From Prosthecochloris sp. (GTDB lineage: Bacteria > Bacteroidota > Chlorobiia > Chlorobiales > Chlorobiaceae), in contig RAZP01000009.1 of assembly GCA_004028745.1 (NCBI GenBank), positions 6,519-70,518 of the forward strand: a DNA stretch of 64,000 nucleotides. The letters are read 5' to 3'. Positions 58,001 to 64,000 of this stretch are shown here, in pieces. Position 1 is the first letter of the stretch. The number at the start of each line of letters is the position of its first letter. Both the position numbers and the translations under genes were made by a program. The notes beneath the pieces were generated by a model. The model was given only the letters and a program-made list of their open reading frames with translations. It was not told the origin of the DNA and did not search any database.

Positions 58001-59939
58001 TGCAGAGCTAGCGTCTGTGAAAGCATGGCAATTTTGCTTTTCTAGAATGCACGAGGACCACAGAAGACATTTGATGTCTTGGCAACAATCAATGAAAAAA
58101 TTAGGCAAAGGAACAGGGAAACATGCCCACACTCACAGAAAGAACGCACAGAGACATTTAAATGAATGTAGAGATACGGTTCCTGCTTGGATTATGCCTT
58201 TGCATCGTGTTTACGAAACTGTTGATGCAGGTGCCGGAATCTTCGATGTAATAATTGTAGACGAAGCATCACAGTGTGGCCCAGAGGGGCTTCCCTTGAT
58301 GTACTTGGGAAAACGAGTTCTTGTTGTCGGGGATGACAAACAGATCAGTCCTGAAGCTGTTGGTGTCAACAGGGAACAGGTTCAACAGTTGATGCGTAAT
58401 TATCTCCATGATTTCAATCATGCAGATTCATTCGATGTAGAAAGTAGTTTGTTTGACCACGGCCGTATCCGCTTTAGTAATAGGATAAGTTTGCGTGAGC
58501 ATTTCAGGTGTATGCCTGAAATAATCCGGTTCAGTAACAACTTGTGCTACCGCACAGATCCTCTTATTCCGCTACGTCAATATCCACCAGACAGGCTAGA
58601 ACCTCTCAAGACCACGGTAATTCAAAATGGTTACCGAGAAGGTACAGGGAATCGGGTTATTAACCGCCCTGAAGCCGATGCGCTTGTCGAGTCCATAGAA
58701 AAATGCTGCAACGATGACCGATATCAAGGCATGACCATGGGAGTAATTGTACTGCAAGGAGAAGCGCAAGCCTATCATATTGAAGAAAAGCTTCTCCAAA
58801 AAATCGGGGCCGAAGAAATGGAAAACCGAAGGCTCATTTGCGGCAACCCATATAGCTTTCAAGGTGACGAACGTAATATCATTTTTTTGAGCATGGTCGC
58901 TGCGCCAAATGAAAGAGTAGGTGCTATGACCAAGGCATCAGATCAAAGAAGGTTTAATGTTGCCGCCAGTCGTGCACAAGATCAAATGTGGCTTTTTTAT
59001 TCCGCAACAATAAACCATCTGAGTGAGCAATGTTTCAGGAGGCATTTGCTTGAGCATTTCTTGAACCCAACAAGCCAAATCTCGCGAGCTTTAGGTGAAG
59101 ATGTTGAAGAATTAAGGAAAAAGGCTTTTCAGGCCAATAGAATGATTGAAAAAGCCCCAACCCCTTTTGATAGTTGGTTTGAATTAGATGTTGCTCTTCA
59201 AATAGCGGGGAACGGATTTAGGGCCATTCCGCAATACGAATTTGCTGATAAAAGAATAGATCTAGTTATCCAAGGCGAAAAGTCGCAGCTTGCAGTTGAG
59301 TGCGATGGTGACTTCTGGCATGGTGCCAATGCATACACCTCCGATATGGAAAGGCAGCGAAAGCTGGAAAGATGCGGATGGATTTTTTTTAGAATAAGAG
59401 CAAGTCGTTATTACGCTGATCCTGAAAAAGCTCTCGAACCGCTCTGGTCTCTTCTGAAACAGATGGGCATAATGTCATTGACTGCCACCTATAAAACAAA
59501 CATTGAACCAGATGATGATGAAAATGGTTACAACGATGAAGACGAAATAATAGGAGAAACCGAAACAGACGCAATATCAGTAGAAGAAAGCGAAACTCCA
59601 TCGGAAGCTTTATCCCAGCAGCCAAGATTATGTATGGAAGGCAGTAGTTTTGATGTTCCTGAAGATATACATCAGGCCCTCAGGGTGAAATCCAATGTAA
59701 TCTGTAAAGCAATCATCCAGGTTTTAGAACAACGGCCGAAATTTTCCAGCATAAGAGAGAAAATCCCTACTTACATCCTGAAAATATGGAATATCCGATC
59801 CCGAGGTAAGCCACGGGAACAATTTGCAAAACGTGTTGACCAGCAAATAGCAATAATGGATAGGAAGGGATACGTTATCATTTACAAGAGTAAAAATGAA
59901 AGAGTTAAACTTGGGTGGGTAAGGTACAAGGATAATTAG
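55029..59939 (+). CDS. Large SF1 helicase with C-terminal Vsr-like PD-(D/E)XK nuclease, candidate defence protein
   Basis: The product has 1636 residues. Order: N-terminal region without recognised domain (1-380), SF1 helicase split by a long coiled-coil insert, with Walker A GPPGTGKSH (401-409), Walker B VDEAS (1077-1081), LREHFRCMPEIIRFSNN, and motif VI VAASRAQDQ (1311-1319); a Vsr/DUF559-like nuclease with KRIDLVIQG...LAVECDGDFWHG (Glu1424, Asp1426) and WIFFRIRASRYY; an acidic linker (about 1485-1525); and a basic C-terminal domain that may bind DNA. Such helicase-nuclease fusions occur as single-gene anti-phage systems. AAGGAA precedes the start. It looks more A+T-rich than its neighbours and sits between duplicated gene ends, both signs of transfer. 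Confidence 0.87.
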   Translation: MNEGDNKNTDKIIRLVEYLTALAKINAKIVRSLDDYRKVFWIHDIPNEPKYCFTQAWGQEEEHDTDVWIEIKKFPEPELPKIPAKCTDWVKGETLRNTKDLPELHDSIVIESTEEDTETGEKFTVADTLYIENYPDVQQTWDDYLEKQWIPWTELYNQYVEVQKVYASLFHIYQEQQKLGEQYELVFCKGLLNWKTPSSHEAKRHIIIAKASLEFEPHLGKFTVKQAIDGDQVDIELDMLDVQDQPQNARQLIEIGRNTIDANLWSHPDIDSVLSSIANSLADSGQGEYHPDRMKPEHRSFTNKPIIEYAPALILRKRSMRGLEQLLLSIKEQVQAGEVVPDEFLDLCESLSEKNGEQSKDGTTNQGHQNTEEIYFPLLANEEQRQIIRTIERQKGVLVQGPPGTGKSHTIANLICHLLATGKRVLVTAKTPRALQVLHDKLPFEIKPLCINLLGYGTEERESLERSVSGILNRLDRREETNNGNRIRSLENRIDTNRRDKSETDNKIMALRESETFTHNIAGKYSGTAAHIARELHKDTDQYAWFTDTPNQKDSLPLTQEEINCLCKDIVEIDLETEKELSLFLPDYEKLPERKAVRAVFQKESEALKKAEEWKERLNSQEVKALIHAGKDKIEPLLQYLADFSAASGTMRQRPMPWVEKAVYDVLTDSDTPWKKLLRLSTHHTKGLHGLATQIDNLAVSIPHDMDRKKVLHDAKSLKNYFDSGGRAGVWLFRPKTVREHGDLIGKVKVDGQDCDNSDTLQKLINYLTVDQELNYVWSLWAGKAGRHDGPFPLQIAEIDELHEALESIINLYDKREDVKEKLQQIPGLQAPRWEDNSSINALTEDCRIVLAKIDSISINNEIVELQNILADFATRSNAHHINDRILKAFQERDSDLYCKLFEEAKGLRKKAEIVNQKRQLIGKLAEAAPNLAGHLARCNEAELWAERLYQLPQAWAWAQGTNWLDNFLKTDLDSLERHSKRLDEETRNDLAELASVKAWQFCFSRMHEDHRRHLMSWQQSMKKLGKGTGKHAHTHRKNAQRHLNECRDTVPAWIMPLHRVYETVDAGAGIFDVIIVDEASQCGPEGLPLMYLGKRVLVVGDDKQISPEAVGVNREQVQQLMRNYLHDFNHADSFDVESSLFDHGRIRFSNRISLREHFRCMPEIIRFSNNLCYRTDPLIPLRQYPPDRLEPLKTTVIQNGYREGTGNRVINRPEADALVESIEKCCNDDRYQGMTMGVIVLQGEAQAYHIEEKLLQKIGAEEMENRRLICGNPYSFQGDERNIIFLSMVAAPNERVGAMTKASDQRRFNVAASRAQDQMWLFYSATINHLSEQCFRRHLLEHFLNPTSQISRALGEDVEELRKKAFQANRMIEKAPTPFDSWFELDVALQIAGNGFRAIPQYEFADKRIDLVIQGEKSQLAVECDGDFWHGANAYTSDMERQRKLERCGWIFFRIRASRYYADPEKALEPLWSLLKQMGIMSLTATYKTNIEPDDDENGYNDEDEIIGETETDAISVEESETPSEALSQQPRLCMEGSSFDVPEDIHQALRVKSNVICKAIIQVLEQRPKFSSIREKIPTYILKIWNIRSRGKPREQFAKRVDQQIAIMDRKGYVIIYKSKNERVKLGWVRYKDN

Positions 59940-60084
59940 ACAGCAATAGCGAAGTAGGCCCTGCACTTTAGCGCATGGGGCGCGTGATGTTGGCTTTGGC
60001 CCATTTTTAGTGTTTCGGTTATTGCAAAGCCTGTCATCCTCTTGCGGTAAGTGAGCTTGTCGTTATCCACAACTTCTTTTAAAT

Positions 60085-60393
60085 CTACCCCTGACGTTCC
60101 ATCCTTCGTTCAACCGAGGCGACCTTTTCACCGATGGAAACATTTTTGTCCCTGCGGTCATCGATTTTCATGACCGTATAGACTCGCTGTGTTCCGGTTG
60201 AAAAAAGGTGCTCATGCAACTGCTCCGCCAGCGCAAAAAGCTCCCTCGAAGTACCCGAAACAGTGGTACCCATATCATGCAGCTTATGATCAAGTCCGCT
60301 CTTCCGGAGAATCTCCTGTAATTGTGCCACTCCGGCACTGAGCCCTGCCGGACCTTTATCAAGCGGCACAACCGTTATATCCATCAAAGCCAT
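60085..60393 (-). CDS. MTH1187-family thiamine-binding protein
   Basis: The product has 102 residues: MALMDITVVPLDKGPAGLSA, then KLHDMGTTVSGTSRELFALA and TQRVYTVMKIDDRRDKNVSI, the conserved ferredoxin-like fold of the MTH1187/YkoF-type proteins that bind thiamine and form tetramers. GCAGGAGGAACC precedes the ATG. The cellular role is not defined; scavenging of thiamine or its pyrimidine part is suggested for relatives. The 3' half has a second, degenerate copy 5.7 kb to the left. Confidence 0.88.
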   Translation of the reverse strand: MALMDITVVPLDKGPAGLSAGVAQLQEILRKSGLDHKLHDMGTTVSGTSRELFALAEQLHEHLFSTGTQRVYTVMKIDDRRDKNVSIGEKVASVERRMERQG

Positions 60394-60424
60394 GGTTCCT
60401 CCTGCTTCTACCTAAATTGAGCAA

Positions 60425-61714
60425 CTACCTGAAAACCGTTTCATCCCTGCCCGGGCCGACGGAAATGAAGGTGACCGGCACTGAGAGTTCATTTTCGAGA
60501 AACTCGATAAACGCTTTTGTCTCTGCATGCAGCTCTTGGTAAGAACGTGCATCGGCATTGGATGCATTCCATCCTTTCAGGGCCTTATACACTGGAGTGA
60601 CTCGGCTCAGCGTCTGGTCGTCAGTCGGGAAATCGGTGATCTCCTTGCCGTCGAGCATGTATGATGTGCAAACACCGACCTCTTCGAAAGCGTCCAGTAC
60701 GTCGAGTTTCGTCAACGCTATCTCCGTCACGCCGTTGACAATGAGAGAGTACCGCAGTGCAACAAGGTCGAGCCAGCCGCACCGGCGCTTACGTCCGGTC
60801 GTCGCCCCGAACTCGTTTCCTATCCTGCCGAGTTTTTCACCGGTCTCGTCATGCAGCTCTGTTGGAAAAGCGCCGTTGCCAACCCTTGTCATATACGCCT
60901 TGACCACCCCGATAACATTGTTGATATAATTCGGCGCAATACCCGAACCCGTCGATGCTCCACCAGCTGTCGGATTGGATGATGTTACATAGGGATATGT
61001 TCCGTGGTCGACATCGAGCAGACATCCCTGGGCACCCTCGAGCAAAACGGTCTTTCCCTGGCGAAGCTCTTTATTCAACAGGAGCTGGGTATTGGTTACA
61101 TAGGGATTGATAATCTGGTCGAACTCGGAGTACCGGCGAATCATGGCATCGATATCGATCTCTTCGGAACCGTAGATATTTTTGATCAGCTTGTTTTTAG
61201 CCTCGAGATTGGAGCGAAGCTTTTCTTCGAGTACTTCGGGATGGAGCAGGTCGACGACGCGAATACCTTTGCGGGCAAACTTGTCTTCATAGCTCGGACC
61301 GATACCGCGGCCCGTCGTGCCGATTTTCTTTTTGTTCTGAGCACTCTCATGCAGTGAGTCCAGCAGCTTGTGATAGGGCATGATGAGATGGGCGTTGTGG
61401 CTGATAAACAGCCTCCCCTTGACGTCATAACCAAGCTCTTCAACTTGCCTTATCTCATCAAGCAGGGCGTTCGGGTCAATGACAACTCCGTTACCGATGA
61501 CACAGGTACAGTTTTCATGAAAAATCCCCGAAGGGATAAGATGAAGCACAACTGTTTTGTTATCAAAGCAAATAGTATGACCTGCATTTGCACCGCCTTG
61601 GTAGCGCGCAACAAAATCGAACTTCGAGGACAGAAAATCCACGAGCTTTCCTTTTCCTTCGTCACCGAACTGGGTACCGACAATGACCGTTGCTGAAGCC
61701 GACGGTTGACGCAT
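60425..61714 (-). CDS. purA: Adenylosuccinate synthetase
   Basis: The product has 429 residues from the ATG at 61714; a GTG at 61732 would add six. VIVGTQFGDEGKGKLVDFLS is the GTP-binding start with the catalytic Asp, NAGHTICFDNKTVVLHLIPS carries the catalytic His, and TTGRGIGPSYEDKFARKGIR binds IMP. The C-terminal GNEFGATTGRKRRCGWLDLV is also typical. It converts IMP and aspartate to adenylosuccinate for AMP synthesis. Confidence 0.96.
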   Translation of the reverse strand: MRQPSASATVIVGTQFGDEGKGKLVDFLSSKFDFVARYQGGANAGHTICFDNKTVVLHLIPSGIFHENCTCVIGNGVVIDPNALLDEIRQVEELGYDVKGRLFISHNAHLIMPYHKLLDSLHESAQNKKKIGTTGRGIGPSYEDKFARKGIRVVDLLHPEVLEEKLRSNLEAKNKLIKNIYGSEEIDIDAMIRRYSEFDQIINPYVTNTQLLLNKELRQGKTVLLEGAQGCLLDVDHGTYPYVTSSNPTAGGASTGSGIAPNYINNVIGVVKAYMTRVGNGAFPTELHDETGEKLGRIGNEFGATTGRKRRCGWLDLVALRYSLIVNGVTEIALTKLDVLDAFEEVGVCTSYMLDGKEITDFPTDDQTLSRVTPVYKALKGWNASNADARSYQELHAETKAFIEFLENELSVPVTFISVGPGRDETVFR

Positions 61715-61745
61715 GGTTGTTTTTTCTTTCACAGCAATTCTTTTT

Positions 61746-62324
61746 TTAGCCCAGATACTTGGCCAGTTTTTCTAAAAGCTCCTCTTTTCCCTGCCCGGAA
61801 AGAGCCGAGTAATTTACTATAAATTTCGATTCGGACGAGTAAGTTTTCACCGCCAGCCTTGCTCTTGCCTTCTCTTTCTGCTTCAGCTTGTCATACTTGG
61901 TTAACACTATACCGTAAGGACGCCTGTGATATTCCAGAAAATCCATCATGTGATGATCGGATTCCATTTCCGGATGCCGGGAATCGATAAGCAAGATAAC
62001 AAGACAGATGTTATCGCGGGTGGAAACATAGTCGCCAAGCAGTTTCCCCCATTCATATTTCCGGCCTTTATCCACCTTGGCATACCCATACCCGGGAAGG
62101 TCTACGAAAAAGCAGGTATCGTTGATAACGAAATAGTTGATGAGCTGCGTTTTTCCCGGTGTCGAACTTGTTTTTGCCAACCCTTTTCTCCCCGTAAGCG
62201 AATTAAGCAACGTAGATTTCCCGACGTTCGATCTTCCGACAAAAACAATTTCCGGCAACTGCTCTTCCGGGAGCTGGTCAATGGTTGAAACACTTTTATA
62301 AAACCTTGCGTTTCGTATTTTCAT
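61746..62324 (-). CDS. engB: Ribosome-biogenesis GTPase EngB/YsxC
   Basis: The product has 192 residues. EIVFVGRSNVGKSTLLNSLT is G1, SSTPGKTQLINYF G2, FVDLPGYGYAKVDKGRKYEW G3, and VLTKYDKLKQKEKARARLAV G4. EngB helps late assembly of the 50S subunit. It begins upstream of purA with a 31-base gap and probably shares its transcript. Confidence 0.95.
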   Translation of the reverse strand: MKIRNARFYKSVSTIDQLPEEQLPEIVFVGRSNVGKSTLLNSLTGRKGLAKTSSTPGKTQLINYFVINDTCFFVDLPGYGYAKVDKGRKYEWGKLLGDYVSTRDNICLVILLIDSRHPEMESDHHMMDFLEYHRRPYGIVLTKYDKLKQKEKARARLAVKTYSSESKFIVNYSALSGQGKEELLEKLAKYLG

Positions 62325-62470
62325 GTCTGAGCATTAACCTGAATCAAAGAAAGGCCTGTGAGCAGCGATCGGAGTTGCATGACCGGATAAGCAGCTGAAT
62401 AAAGAAGCTAAAAACCTTGTGCCAAAAACCCAAATGTTTAACTTCCCCTTAAACGTTCAAACCACTTGAC

Positions 62471-63925
62471 ATGCCTTTGTATATATATAATTCTCTCAGC
62501 CGGCAGAAAGAAAAGTTTACACCGCTACACCAGGGAATAGCAACCGTCTATGTCTGCGGCCCCACGGTTTACGGGCACGCCCATCTGGGCCACGCTAAAA
62601 GCTATGTTTCATTTGATGTGGTCGTCAAATGGCTCCGTCACCTCGGCTATGCTGTCAAGTATATCCAGAACATAACCGATGTCGGTCACCTTACCGACGA
62701 CGCTGACGAAGGCGAGGACAAGATAGCCAAACAGGCACGACTGGAAAAAACCGATCCCATGGAGATCGCCCAGTATTACACGCGGAGCTATTACGAGGAT
62801 ATGGACCGGCTCGGCGTGGACAGACCAAACATCGCTCCGACGGCTGCCGGACATATTCCTGAACAGATAGCGCTGATTCGAAAACTGATAGAAACAGGCC
62901 ACGCCTATGAGGTAAACGGCAATGTCTATTTCTCGGTATCGTCGTTCCCTGAATACGGCAGGCTTTCCGGCAGAATCGACCAGGAAGCACAACAGTCCGG
63001 CGGACGGGTGGAAACAAGAAGCGAGAAACGCCACCCCGCAGATTTCGCACTCTGGAAAAAAGCAGAACCCGGCCACCTGATGAAATGGGATTCTCCATGG
63101 AGTGCCGGCTACCCGGGATGGCATGCCGAATGCTCCGCCATGGCGATGAAGTATCTGGGAGAGACCATTGATATTCATGGCGGAGGCATAGAGAACAAGT
63201 TTCCTCACCATGAGTGCGAAATCGCCCAGTCTGAAGCTGCTACGGGAAAACCCTATGTCCGCTACTGGATGCACAACAACATGGTGACCGTTAACGGCAT
63301 AAAAATGGGAAAATCCCTGAAAAACTCGGTAAACCTGAAGGATCTTTTTCAAAAAGTACCGCCGATTGTCATACGTTTCTTTATTCTACAGTCCCATTAC
63401 CGTTCCCCCTTGGATTTTTCCGAGGCGGCTATCCGGGCCTCACAAACCGGACTTGAAAAGCTTCAGGAAACTTGGTGTGCTCTTAACAGTGCTGCACCCG
63501 GAATAGGTGAAATCGATACAGAAGTATTTGAGCAGCGGTTTACCGATGCCATGAATGATGATTTCAACACACCCGTTGCCATTTCCGTACTCTTTGATTT
63601 TGCAAAAGCCGTAAACACGGCACTGAACAGCGAAAAAGGGCTTTCAGCAAGCTCTCTGGAAGCATGCAGGAAGTTTTTTGAAACATTCGGGCATGATATT
63701 CTCGGTATCATGCACACCGGGAACTCGGCAAAAGAAAGCAAAGCAAAAACATCAGGGAAAATGCTTGAAGACGTCATAGGTGTTCTGCTCGAACTCCGGG
63801 ACAAAGCACGGTTGGAAAAGAATTTCGAGCTCAGTGACCTGATCCGTGACAGACTTGTCAAGTCCGGTGTAACCCTGAAAGACACCAGAGACGGCACCGA
63901 GTGGAGTGTCTCTGAAAGCAAGTAG
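62471..63925 (+). CDS. cysS: Cysteinyl-tRNA synthetase
   Basis: The product has 484 residues. YVCGPTVYGHAHLGHAKSYV holds the class I HIGH-type motif and first zinc Cys; HAECSAMAMKYLGETIDIHG and FPHHECEIAQSEAATG supply the other zinc ligands; NGIKMGKSLKNSVNLKD is the KMSKS loop. The C-terminal DALR-type helical domain is complete (LRDKARLEKNFELSDLIRDR). It charges tRNA-Cys. Divergent from engB. The remaining 75 bases after it hold nothing I can name. Confidence 0.96.
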   Translation: MPLYIYNSLSRQKEKFTPLHQGIATVYVCGPTVYGHAHLGHAKSYVSFDVVVKWLRHLGYAVKYIQNITDVGHLTDDADEGEDKIAKQARLEKTDPMEIAQYYTRSYYEDMDRLGVDRPNIAPTAAGHIPEQIALIRKLIETGHAYEVNGNVYFSVSSFPEYGRLSGRIDQEAQQSGGRVETRSEKRHPADFALWKKAEPGHLMKWDSPWSAGYPGWHAECSAMAMKYLGETIDIHGGGIENKFPHHECEIAQSEAATGKPYVRYWMHNNMVTVNGIKMGKSLKNSVNLKDLFQKVPPIVIRFFILQSHYRSPLDFSEAAIRASQTGLEKLQETWCALNSAAPGIGEIDTEVFEQRFTDAMNDDFNTPVAISVLFDFAKAVNTALNSEKGLSASSLEACRKFFETFGHDILGIMHTGNSAKESKAKTSGKMLEDVIGVLLELRDKARLEKNFELSDLIRDRLVKSGVTLKDTRDGTEWSVSESK

Positions 63926-64000
63926 GCAGTTGGCAAAGAAAAGTCTTGTTGAACTGTTGATTTGTTGAATCGTTGAAAAGAACTGTATTCCTTTGCCGGG

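Overview
The window comes from a green sulfur bacterium (Chlorobiaceae, Chlorobium/Prosthecochloris type). The light-independent protochlorophyllide reductase operon bchN-bchB-bchL, a bacteriochlorophyll c synthase (bchK), a CruC-like carotenoid glucosyltransferase and a BchJ-like 4-vinyl-reductase-domain protein lie on the same stretch as ordinary core genes (hisG, lpxH, lpxA, miaB, purA, engB, cysS, ndk, nifU/nifS/cysK). I see no tRNA or rRNA gene, no CRISPR array and no transposase or integrase.

Layout. 1-6 kb: end of an unknown gene, PQQ-type sugar dehydrogenase, a secreted protein behind a sigma-54 promoter, ArfB, HAD phosphatase, YidB-like and WD40 proteins, four-helix-bundle protein. 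6.2-7.1 kb: PIN/Phd toxin-antitoxin pair. 7-13.5 kb: cruC, hisG, lpxH, polyprenol kinase, bchK, miaB, all leftward. 13.6-18.2 kb: RND pump plus TolC, with no adaptor gene. 18.2-21 kb: nifU, nifS, cysK for Fe-S and cysteine supply. 21-33.3 kb: SDR, RodZ, a TPR lipoprotein with a gutted CHAT-like domain, CorC/HlyC protein, ndk, DacA-type carboxypeptidase, AI-2E transporter, rsmE, comF, ROK kinase, lpxA. 33.5-42.6 kb: DUF2723 glycosyltransferase, hemW, gmhB, glgA, Ig-like lipoprotein, bchJ. 42.7-49.5 kb: an accessory island with TIR plus Cdd1, a broken higBA, a small MTase/GNAT/HAD operon, a cyanobacterial-type MVL lectin and a restriction-modification pair. 49.6-53.4 kb: bchNBL. 54-60 kb: brnTA relic and a 1636-residue helicase-nuclease. 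60-64 kb: thiamine-binding protein, purA, engB, cysS.

Two themes stand out. First, a family of short non-autonomous repeats (ends GGGCACCTCTA...TAGAGGTGCCC, about 80-150 bp) occurs at least seven times. Three copies show clean 4-bp target duplications. One splits the higB toxin gene, one replaces the last codons of the methyltransferase gene, and one sits just upstream of an operon. Second, three accessory modules (PIN/Phd, restriction-modification, helicase-nuclease) each lie directly behind the 3' end of a core gene (cruC, bchL, thiamine-binding protein), and in each case a second copy of that gene's 3' end lies on the far side of the module. The polarity is the same all three times, which points to one recurrent insertion route without a visible integrase.

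Start codons were chosen by eye from ribosome-binding sites and family lengths. Base composition and similarity searches were not run.
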